A stretch of 64,000 nt of DNA from Arabidopsis thaliana (lineage: Eukaryota > Streptophyta > Magnoliopsida > Brassicales > Brassicaceae), in assembly GCF_000001735.4 (NCBI RefSeq), contig NC_003074.8:5952101-6016100 (forward strand), given 5' to 3'. The first letter of the stretch is position 1; each line of letters starts with the position of its first letter. Below are positions 10,100 to 20,692 of the stretch, piece after piece. The notes under the pieces were generated by a model. That model searched no databases. It was not told the origin of the DNA and saw only the letters and a program-made list of their open reading frames with translations. The translations under genes and the position numbers were made by a program.

Positions 10100-12895
10100 T
10101 CTGGAATATTTTTTATGCTTTGTGGGCTCTGTGTTTGCTTTTTCTATATTTTCGTCTTTTTCTTGTTTTACTAGTCTTTTTCTAAATAAAAATCATATTT
10201 TAAAAGATTTCATTCATTTGATAAATAAATAAAAAGATTTCCATTAATCATTTTTCGGCGTTAAATTATTCATTTCATTTTTCTTTCTTAGGTATATTAA
10301 TAAACTTTATTTGTAAATTGTTACTATAGAGATTTAATCTCTCTTCTCTTTTTTTTTTTTTTGGTAAAGTGGGTTTCCCTATTAACTCTCTTTTTGTTGT
10401 TGAAAAAGACACTATTAATCAGACATAGTTTTGCTAGTTTTCAAAAAGTAAGCCCACTAATTACTAATACATCGAGTTCATCGTAGAGTAAATAACTTTT
10501 ACGTTTCCTTCATTACAAAGAAAATTTGCATATGAATGTACACTTTAGTTGTTGAGAAAAAAAAAACACACACACAAGAAAAAAAAAATAAGGATATGAT
10601 GATAGGAGGGTGACGAAGCTAAAGACCGTGATTGGCGACGAAAAGTTTCAAAGAAAGTGTTTACACCGGTTATTTTATTTTATTAAAATAGGTCTTGTAA
10701 AATGTGTTACTAATCAATTTGGTCAACATTATTAAATTAGACGTTGCACCTAACTCTTTAAGGTAATAAATTTGTTCATTATACTATAACCAGCTTTACG
10801 TTTATTCTTCTCCACTACGCATTTTTATTTATTAAGTAAGTACATTGGTTTCTGAAGGATTAAACAAAAGGAAACGAGCGGCTGCTAAATCAGAATCGTG
10901 GATTTCGATTCTTTGAATTCGTTAAACATAATAAAAAGAAGAAGACAAAAATCATTTGAAAAAAACAAAAGAATTTTAAAAAATAGAAGATGCGTACTTG
11001 GGTCCATGTTATTTGGTGAATATCGTGTAGAAACCAATGTATTAATCCTTTAAGTAACATATCGTAAGTGAATTTAATTGGCATGCAATGCAATTGAAAG
11101 TAAATTAACCAAAAAAAAGAATAAATTGGCATGCAAATTGAAATAGCAAAAACACAATGCTAACATAATTTCATATAAATGCACGTCGCCTCCACCCTCC
11201 AGTTAGTTCAACGTATCTGATTAACAATGTGACGAAAATAGTTACTTTGACGACGTGTAAGAAACAAACGTGTATCAGCCTTGGAAAAATTGTTTCGTGA
11301 ACTTCTGAGTCACTAATTAATCATATCAACTTATCTAGTAGAAGACCAAAGAAAAGATTATCGTATAACTTACTCAAAATTTAATGTGAAATGTCACGTA
11401 ATGCGTAGCATATGTTTCTCGTAGTTCATACTTATTAATCTTAGTTACCATTTACAAGTTATTGAGAAAATAAAAATAGTTACAAACTTACAACTTATAC
11501 ATTTAACCAGAGAATATGAGGTCTTCATCTAGAATGTCAACTTAAAAATATGATTTATAATCAACGAATTTCGGTGATATCAAATCATCAGAACTTTATG
11601 AAAATAAATTGAATAAATCATCAGAAGCATATCCTAAGATGAAGTAAAAATAATTTATAGTTAAGATAAAAAAAAAAGCAAAGAAATAATAGAGGAAATA
11701 ATTTGTTATATATTAAAATAAAATAAAGCAGTAATAATGTTGCCTTTGCGTGAGCTTGACAAAAGTCAACCTGAGAATGGCTTTGTCTTGCTGCGTGGAA
11801 TACAAGAGACATCCATCATCATCATTTTCCAGCTCGAACAAATGATTCTCTCCATCTATTTCTCTTCTTTTTATTTTATTATAACTATTAGTATTTTCTT
11901 TCATTCGCACGATTTTTTTACATCTCCCTCAACCGTTTAATATGTTAAATTGTTTACAGTAACCATATAACATAACTACTACATTTCGTTTTACATAATT
12001 TTTTTGAATATTTCACTTTAAAATGCTTTGACGTTCTTAATCTTTTACCTATCTATATGATGGTTGGTTTAATACACGGTTATATCTTAAAACATAATAA
12101 AAAAAAATCATTATATGATTTTAAAATAAAATATGTATATCAGAAACACCCTACACACGACGGCAGATGATATTTATCATTATTGTAAAAATTAAAAATT
12201 TTAAAAAAATTAAAATAAGCTAATTGGTTGTAGAAGTAGAACAATAATTTAGAGCACGCGTAAGAAACAATTGCATGATTAGTGTCCGCCTCCGAAAGCT
12301 AACTAACAATGGGGTTTAGTTGGTGTTGTTCATATTTTATTTCATTTGTATATTACTTTCTTTCTTTTCTTTCATTTTCTCTTAAACTTTTGGTTTTATA
12401 TGCAGTTTTCTTTTTTCTCTTTGTTGCTGACTCGCTGTCTTATTATTTTGTTATTGTCTTGCAGTTGTTGGGTTTACATCATCATGTCCTACTAGCATAT
12501 AAGATAGTCTAAAATTAATGTATTAGGGTCTTAACAACAATGATTTATAATATTTTAAACAATAATAACAAGGATTCAGTGATTGTTTAAGCTCTATTTT
12601 TGTCTCTTAAGTATAACATGCATGCATCCAAATCATAACAACAATATTGTCGGAAGTTTGTTCAAGAAAAATATCACAAGTTACATAAAATGGATAGTGC
12701 GGCCATTGGGGATAGAATCTGAGCTTCTTAATAAAATTGTCACTTTTTCATAAGTAGCATAAACTACCCAAATCACAAAAATCCACATTAAACTATCCAT
12801 TCCTCATTATTTTTTTTGGGTTTTCTTCAAGTGACCATTTTCCGAAGAAGCTCATATAGTTTATGGGCTATGTTGGCTTAATGCAGTTGCTTACC
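10100..12895. other. AT-rich intergenic spacer
   Basis: About 2.8 kb with no supported gene on either strand. Open frames are short, low-complexity and rich in Phe/Ile/Lys as expected of AT-rich DNA. It includes the promoter of the receptor-like kinase (minus), poly-T at about 10350 and homopolymer tracts. No transposon termini were recognised. Confidence 0.5.
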
Positions 12896-13152
12896 TTCTA
12901 TGCTTTAGTTTGGTTATTTTCGCTTTGAACATGGTTGTATCAAAACACCTTTGTCACATTTTCTCAAAGTCTCTTACTCCCTGATTATTACCGTTAGAAA
13001 CTGAAAGATATGTAAGGGTAACCAAGTCCTTGTAACCATAATAAGAGAGGAGATTTGGATTAAAAGGTCTTCCTTCGTTAAGCTTGGAATAGAACACAAA
13101 TAGGTTCGAATACAACAATGCATAAATCAAACAACCAAACTAAAGCATAGAA
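12896..13152. repeat. Long imperfect inverted repeat (foldback)
   Basis: The left arm begins TTCTATGCTTTAGTTTGGTT at 12896-12915. Its exact reverse complement ends the right arm at 13133-13152. Similarity continues inward: both arms read GTTGTAT about 20-25 nt further in and then related AT-rich sequence, giving arms of roughly 70-80 nt around a central loop. It could be a foldback MITE, an inverted duplication or a young miRNA-type hairpin. No flanking target-site duplication was obvious. Confidence 0.65.
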
Positions 13153-14496
13153 ATCAATTATCAAAACTCTCATTGAACATAAGTAGTTATTCATGTCTAA
13201 TCTCGAAGGAGAGTATTATTAGAGTGTAATACACAATTTCTGAAAATCGATAATTAAGTTGATTTATATGTAGATTTGTTTAATCAAGGAAAATAAGTTG
13301 ACAACAAATCAACAATATGTGACTGCCGACACAAATTGATTAGTAATACCAATTAATAAGAAAAAAGGTAGAATACGACCTTCAATTATAAAATTGGTTA
13401 GTATATCACATTCACTTAGTTATTCTTAATTAATTATAATAAACCTCTCAAATCCTCACGTTTAGAAACAATATTATATTCACGATTTAGAGCTTAACCA
13501 TATCGATAATTACACACACTCATATCATTATCGCATATCGCAGATTTTTCTCTCTTCAAAATTAGCTTTGATTATTCACATCATAAACAGGCCTAGAACA
13601 AAGTCTCTTGACCCAGCATAAGGTGTTATATAGGCCCATAAAGCCCAATCTTTCTAACTCTCTTCGCAGGTCTTCTCCGCATACAAGAGATAAACCCGTA
13701 GCCGTTAGATTCAGGTTTTGCTGATTAGCTTATTCATCTCCACCGTCAATTTAATTTAATTGTTTTGGTTCAGGAACTGGACAAAATATTAATTAATTTC
13801 AAGTTCTAATCTTTCTTCTTCTCCAACTAAACTACTGTAGCTAGCTATCTCCAGTTCTACGTTCTTTCTATTAATAAAATCTTCTTCTTCTTCTCTTTTT
13901 GGTTGATTCCCACCATTGAACCTCTCACGAATTCGTCGTCGTATCATCAGATTCTGCTCGAATAGCTGAATTTGTTTAATCAGATAGTGTTCCTCTTGAT
14001 CTATCGCTACTAGATTTGTTGTGCGTTTGTTTTCTTTGCTGATAATTTGCAAATTCTCTGCTTATGATCTCGAGGTAGTAATGTCTGTTCTTCTCTCCCT
14101 TATTGTTCATTTTTTAACTCGTTGCTTATCGGATCTGATCCATTTCGCTCTCTTTCTCTGATCGTGATCTCTCGATTTTATCCTGCTCGTATCTCTCGAT
14201 TTTATCCTGCTCTTATTGGTGGATTTTTGGTTTTGGAGGTTTAGATTTCATGTCGTAGGTTTTGGATTTTATTTTCTGGCATCATTACTTGGTGTTGTGA
14301 ATCCAATTCCTCAGTTAAATCTGCATTGGCTGACAAAAGTTTTGCTTCATTTTTTTTTTTGTTGGGTTTCAGGTAATGGCCACAGAGCCTTTGCACCTGG
14401 TTTTTATACTGCCGTGTTTTGGTATTGGTGCAGTGTAAGAAATTGATTGTCAAAGGAAAATATTTGCTTTTTCTCTGAGGAGAGGGGACGAGTAAG
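13153..14496 (+). other. Spacer and leader of the transporter gene
   Basis: No coding sequence. Site II-like motifs (GGCCCA and AGCCCA) lie at about 13633-13650. From about 13690 on, the sequence resembles a transcribed leader rich in CTT. Possible leader-intron donors (GAG/GTAGTAATG near 14070) and acceptors (TTTCAG near 14370) are present but not resolved. Confidence 0.45.
14167..14212 (+). repeat. 24-bp tandem duplication in transporter leader
   Basis: ATCTCTCGATTTTATCCTGC plus TC occurs at 14167-14188 and again at 14191-14212, separated by GT. A recent slippage duplication in leader or leader-intron sequence. Confidence 0.85.
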
Positions 14497-16862
14497 ATGG
14501 CAAAGATGATAAACAAGACGCTTGTATTAACTTATATCTACTTGCTGATCTACATTATACTTTCTTCAGGAGTTATACTGTACAATAAGGTGATTTTTTA
14601 GAGGCTTTTATACTTAAATAACGTATCTAATTGTTAAGCAGATATGTGTAGTTTGCATGTTAGAGCCTGTATCTCCATATAAGGCTTCGATGTTTAATTA
14701 TATGTAGTGTATCTGAGATGGAAACCATAGCCAAACCCTTTTCGTAGCAATCGGTAGTAATTTTTTCTATACCCTATGTCTACCTGGGATGATACTATTC
14801 TGATGTATCGTCGGATGTTGGATATGCAAGGGCTATGATAGTATTCTGATGTATCGTCGGATGTTGGATATGCAAGGGCTATCTATAACTGTAGTTTGTA
14901 TTAGCTTTTGTTAAAGTAGAGTCTGACTTCTAAATCGTGACTCTTTTATTGCTTTTTATTTGCAGTGGGTTTTATCCCCAAAATACTTCAATTTTCCACT
15001 TCCTATAACGCTGACAATGATCCATATGGGGTTTGCTGGATTCGTGGCTTTCCTTCTTATTCGTGTCTTCAAGGTATCCTAAACTCAAAGATTATGGAGT
15101 TTGCTCCTGTACATCTTATCTGGAGCTCTCTTTTATAATATTATCTTCTTTGTGGATCCTTAGACTCCTTTTGCAAGGGCGTTTATAAGTTTTCCTCTGT
15201 TTTGTAGGTTGTAGCTCCGGTTAAAATGACATTTGAAATGTAAGCCAGTTTGCTCTATATTTTTCATCTATATTTTTTTGTTCTCTTGTACGTAACCTCC
15301 ACTGGCTCTCCATTTTGACATTCTTTTTGGGCCCAGATATGCAACCTGTGTGGTACCTATAAGTGCATTCTTTGCATCAAGTCTCTGGTAAGTTCCTGTT
15401 CTATAGACAATAAACATAATTTATTGATGCGCTTATTGCTGGCCATCAGGTTCAGGAAAACTCTGTATTTTCTAGTATTTCTTGCTTCCCAAACTGTCTC
15501 TTCACTATTTCTTATTCTCTTGTGCAGGTTTGGAAATACTGCATATTTGCACATTTCTGTTGCCTTCATTCAGATGCTGAAAGCTCTAAGTATGTGAAGA
15601 GTTAACATTTTGGTTACAGAATCTGTTTAGTTTATCTATTCATTACAAAGCATATTAATATGTGACTATGCAATTTCAGTGCCAGTAGCGACATTTATCA
15701 TGGCAGTTGTTTGTGGCACTGACAAACCAAGGTGTGATGTGTTCTCGAACATGTTGCTGGTCAGTGTTGGAGTTGTGATATCTTCTTATGGGGAAATTCA
15801 TTTCAACATAGTTGGCACAGTCTATCAGGTGACAGGCATCTTTGCTGAAGCACTTAGACTGGTGCTAACTCAAGTTCTTCTCCAGAAGAAGGGTTTGACA
15901 TTGAACCCTATTACCAGCTTGTATTACATAGCTCCCTGCAGGTATTGATACTGGTTATACCTTTGGTTTCAGTTCGTCTAAATATATTACATTACATTAT
16001 TTTCGCTAGAAGGAAAGTTCTGTCTCACTCTACTGCATATTAATATACATGATCTTTTCCTTGACACACTATGCCTTCAATTTGTGCAGTTTTGTTTTTC
16101 TGGCCTTACCTTGGTATGTGTTAGAGAAACCCACAATGGAAGTTTCACAGATCCAATTCAACTTCTGGATATTTTTCTCCAATGCTCTATGTGCTCTTGC
16201 CTTGAACTTCTCCATATTCTTAGTCATTGGGAGAACAGGTGCAGTAACCATCCGGGTGGCTGGTGTTCTCAAAGACTGGATTCTTATAGCCCTCTCAACC
16301 GTCATTTTCCCCGAGTCCACAATCACTGGGTTGAATATCACTGGATACGCAATAGGTAGATTACTTGATGTCACAACAAATGTGATTGCTGTAAACATCT
16401 TTCTTGACTGGTTTTTGCCCACATAACTATTTATTCTTGTCATGTGTTTGACACAGCGCTATGTGGTGTCGTCATGTACAATTACATAAAAGTAAGGGAT
16501 GTGAAGGCGTCTCAACCAACAGCTGACAGTCTTCCAGATCGAATCAATAAGGTCAGTCAAACATTCTCGATCTCTAAGCTCAAGCAGATCTCAGCTTGCA
16601 TTTCCCTTTCAAAAGAACCACTAGAGTTGCAAACTATAGTGTAGAACCAGTTACCTTTTTTTTCCTTCTAATGTAACAACTGATGAACACAAACATTACA
16701 CAGGAGTACAAGATGGAGAAGAAGTCTTCGGATAAATTCAATCCTAACGACAGTGTGGAGATCCCAAGAGTAGGAGGAGAGGTAAACGACGAGGAAGCCC
16801 CTTTGATCACATCCCGGTTGTCTCATATTGGTCGGACGCAGCTCGGAAATCACGCTGCTTAA
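14497..16862 (+). CDS. Nucleotide-sugar/triose-phosphate-type transporter, 375 aa
   Basis: Member of the NST/TPT branch of the drug/metabolite transporter superfamily, probably in Golgi or other endomembranes; the substrate is unknown. Nine exons: 14497-14589, 14966-15073, 15208-15239, 15337-15387, 15528-15589, 15680-15941, 16090-16355, 16457-16551, 16704-16862. All junctions are GT/AG; exon 3 is only 32 bp. The protein is mostly hydrophobic helices, beginning with a membrane segment at about residues 10-28 (TYIYLLIYIILSSGVILYN). Family signatures follow, such as LRLVLTQVLLQKKGL and AGVLKDWILIALS. A hydrophilic acidic C-terminal tail of about 75 residues faces the cytosol in this family. It is convergent with the SNARE gene to the right. 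No plastid transit peptide precedes the first helix, which argues against a plastid envelope carrier. Confidence 0.88.
14791..14882 (+). repeat. 46-bp tandem duplication in transporter intron 1
   Basis: Two adjacent 46-bp copies (14791-14836 and 14837-14882) both run from GATA to AAGGGCTAT and differ at a single base (C or G at the fifth position). They lie wholly inside the first intron, so coding is unaffected. Confidence 0.9.
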
Positions 16863-17808
16863 GATGCCGGTATAAACGTATAATAGACATTTTGCTTCCC
16901 AATTCGTTATTTTGTTACTTAGAAGAAAAAAATCTTTGAAACCAAACAAAGAAGTTGCAGCACCATCTAGACCCGTGTCCTCGTGTGTCAGGTGAAAAAT
17001 TCCAAATTTGTTATGAGATAGAATAGCGGAGATTATTACCAATGATTAGCTGGAAAACTAAAAAGTCTCAAATTCGTTTGTAGTGAATTGACGTTAAATT
17101 TATATATTTGTGGTCTTAATTTTTTCCATCATCAGCCGACCCTGGATTCAATTATGTTCCGGCTTCTGAGCAGCATCTCTTATATTTGAACTCGATTGAT
17201 TGGTACAAAATATTAATGTCTTCAAGGTAAATTCTGATTGGAAGAGTAGTAATTGATTCTCCAGTAATAGAAAGGTGAAACAAAACGAATTAAAGGAGAA
17301 TACAGTCAGTAGTTTCATAAATACTTAACGTCAGAAATGTAGTAGTACTCTTCATCACGTTCTTCGTATTAGCAAGTTACAGAAAGTGATAACCATTTGG
17401 ACTCTTCTAATGAAATTCCAGCTGTGTCATGAAACTTTCTACAGTAGGACGAAGAAAGGAATCTAATGAAAACGTGAGAGAGTATAACATTGGTCTGAAT
17501 TTTATACAAAAGAAGTGATAAGTTGCTACAAAAAAGAAGAAGGAAAAAGAAATAGAGACAAAAGCTGAAAATATACACACCCTCCAATCAAACCCAGATT
17601 CAAACGAATGGGTTAAAACAAGTAAAAGAACATGAAGATAAACATCCCCAAGCCTCGTCAACTATCAAAGCACACAATGCCAACAAGCACAAACCCTCTC
17701 TCTAACATCCATGAAATGGATTGTTAACAAATTAGAAGGAAATATCGAACCTCAAGATGCAATTTCCTCATTCCTCGTGAATAAATATACAAATAGAGAT
17801 TTATATTC
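16863..17808. other. Convergent 3' region of transporter and SNARE genes
   Basis: No coding sequence is supported. It contains the 3' untranslated regions of the transporter (left) and the SNARE gene (right). Minus-strand open frames here are Phe/Ser-rich chance frames. Confidence 0.5.
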
Positions 17809-20190
17809 TCACATGTAGTCTTGATTCCTCAAGTACAATAGCTTCCTCGATTGCGCTGGAGGAGCTAATCCTGGGATGTCCCTAATGTCTTTGTTATTCG
17901 GATTCACGATCTGAAGAATTAATACAAAAACCAGAGTTACAACTTGCTAATGAGCAATCACAACTTTCAACAGAGAGAGAAAAGACAGTACCTTCACTAT
18001 GATTATGGCTACTACACCGCATACAATGAGAAACAGGAACCCCATTATGCATTTATCGGTAGCCACCTGAAATAAGTAGACATAAGCATTCAGGTTTTGA
18101 GGTCAAGCCAAAAAGGATAAATCTACATATGTCCATATGAGGTTACACACCTGTCTCCCTATCTCTTTCACCAGCTGGGAGGCCTTCTTGATTGAGAATT
18201 GAATAGTGTCCAAGTGGTTAACTACGCGTCCCATTTGATCCGTCTGCAAAATTTTCAGGTTGTTTAAGACTCTACTCATAAGATTAATATGGAAGTAAAG
18301 GAGAATAATTTGCATTACCTGTCCCTTTAAATTAGCTGCAGTTTGAGTTCCAACTTCGAGTGTTTGTTCTACAACCTGAAAGGAACAAGAATGTTACCAT
18401 AGATATATTCATATAGTAACAAAGGCTAAGGGGAACATAATTCCTTCTGTAACTTACCTGTTTTGAGCGCTCAATGGCCTGATCAGTCTCATCCATTCTT
18501 TTCATTCCAGCATCAACAAGCTCCTGGTTTGACATAGCTATACATAATAAAATGACAAAAGCCTTCATCAGTTTTTACATTCCCAATATAATATACTTCG
18601 CGCCTAATCAAATTATCAGAATCATTCATTTCTATTATCTAGGCCACCGATAACATTTCTAGTGCCATATTACCATCTGCCAGAAATTTACTGACAGACA
18701 TCACAAATTATGCCAGACGAATAACCAGAGAGCATTAGTTACCAATCCAACATATTCAAGTACATATAGCATTAAAAAGTCTAAACTTCAAGCATGTCAA
18801 TCTCTAATTGTTCTAAGCAAACTCATATTTTGGTGGCAACTGAAGACAAGAATGCATAAGGACTCACATGAAGCCACTTGAACATTTTCCTCAGCTGTAG
18901 GTTCGCCACTAACTCCAGCTCCCATATCAAAAAGCTCAACTTTCTTGTTGCCAAGGGTACTCATATACCTGAGATTCAAGACCAATTTCACATGTATGAA
19001 CACATAAAAGTCAAATGAAATCCTATATAGATATTCTGAACGGATCGATATGAAATCAAAACCCTAAAAGAACAGGTTGAGATTCAAATAATCAGCTTTC
19101 TTAAAGAGGAATGATAGAAATACTAACGTTTTTCTTAGAGCAACGTAAGAATTGAGCTCCTTGATCTGTAACATTATACAAAAGAAAAAGTTAAACACAG
19201 ATGTTAAAAAGTTCATACAAACAAAATGTTAGCAGATACAAAGTACAGAGGGGAGTGATAGATACACAATGACACTCAATATCCACCTTAATATATCCAT
19301 TCGGTTATAAACACACCTAAAGATTGACCAAACTGAATACGACTGATGCTGTATAATGGAACTTTACGAAGGTGCCAAGTAAGAGTTAATATTCACATAT
19401 TTACTTCAGATACATATGACATTGTAGTATAATCAAAGAAAGGCCTCAATGAATTTAATAAACAAAGGATAAAAACTCACCATAGATTGTTTCTCATCGT
19501 TCAATTGCTTATTTACTTCAGGAGAATTTCTAGCTTCCTCATCCTTGAGTTCACGGTCGAACTCTTTGACCAATCTGACATGAAGTACACATTAGACAAG
19601 CAAATACAGATTATTGAATCATGGATTTGTCACATCAATACTCTTTCCTTCTCAATTCTCATTATACGGCATCGTATCCAGCTCAAAGAAAAAGAAGTAC
19701 GCATAACAGTGATCAAAGAGCACATTCTACTAAAGGCAATTAGCAAACAATGTTGTAACGCCGAGAACATAATGGTAAAGCATAGCAATTATGAAATAAG
19801 TATACCTTTTACACTCTCTCATCTTGTCAGTAAGTTCTTCAAGTTGTTTGCTTTGTCTAGTTGAATCCTTAATCTTATCCAACCTCTGGAAACCATTCCT
19901 GCAAAACAGATAATGGTGAATCATTAAAAGAACAATCTTTTGAGTGATGACTAAATCTAATTCTTATCATCAGCATTAAGCAAAACACGCATAAATCCTA
20001 TTGAGCACACATAATCAAAAAATTCCAAAACCCTAAAATATATATCACAGTGTTTCGTAACCACGACAGAGATAGTTAGAAAATTGAACAAGAGGATAAC
20101 ATGTAAAACATACGCGAGGGCTCGGAAATGGTCACGGATTTCGCCATGGATCTGCTCCAATTGAGGGCTCATGGGGAGATTAGAAGCCAT
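17809..20190 (-). CDS. NPSN13: Novel plant SNARE (NPSN13), 269 aa
   Basis: Plant-specific Qb-SNARE for vesicle fusion at the plasma membrane and cell plate. Ten exons on the minus strand: 20190-20114, 19898-19806, 19574-19481, 19165-19128, 18968-18868, 18537-18458, 18375-18319, 18243-18151, 18066-17992, 17910-17809; phases all agree. The N-terminal helical region runs to about residue 90. The SNARE coiled coil spans about 135-210, with a central Gln in ANLKGQTDQ. A C-terminal anchor CIMGFLFLIVCGVVAIIIV sits at about 217-235, and an unusual 34-residue tail follows the anchor, as in the NPSN family. NPSN proteins pair with syntaxins such as SYP1-type Qa-SNAREs in cytokinesis (family knowledge). 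The distinction NPSN13 versus NPSN11/12 rests on gene order and recalled length. Confidence 0.92.
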
Positions 20191-20692
20191 GTCGCCGGAG
20201 ACAATTCAGAATCCGACGAAAATTTACCCAAAAACTACGTCACTGCATCTAAAATTTCCCTCCAATTTAAATTAAAACCCTAATTAGACAAAAACTGAAG
20301 TTAAAATCTCCAAAAAGAGAAAACACAAAGGAGAATGAATGAAAGACGAAACAAAGGACGACAAAGAACGGGAAAAGGGAAAGAGAGCTGTCAGGTGTGT
20401 GTTGTTTTTTTCTTTTTTATTCAAACATATATATTTTTTAAAAACAAAATTGATTAATAAATAAATTAAAAAGACAGATATTCGGTAGTTAAAAAAATGA
20501 CAGCGAGGCGCCAACTTTTTGGTCCCATCCATATCCGTTGTTAGATAAATTATTTCACTTTCACTAATTTCACCTAATAATACTTTGATTATATTCTTCT
20601 AGCCAACAAAATTTTCATATTTTTCGAATATTTTAAGGATACAATGCTAGAATTCAAAATACAGTGTTACTTCGTTAGAATTGTAGCACTAA
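20191..20692. other. Spacer between SNARE promoter and hAT-derived gene 3' end
   Basis: Contains the leader and promoter of the SNARE gene (minus strand; leader rich in CT) and the 3' flank of the next minus-strand gene. No coding sequence is seen. Confidence 0.5.

Noticed and set aside
11621-12512. Short Phe/Leu-rich frames in the 11.6-12.5 kb spacer
   Set aside because: Composition follows AT/pyrimidine-rich DNA, with no splice pattern or conserved motif.
16069-16443. 124-codon minus-strand frame in the transporter gene
   Set aside because: Lies opposite coding exon 7; antisense shadow.
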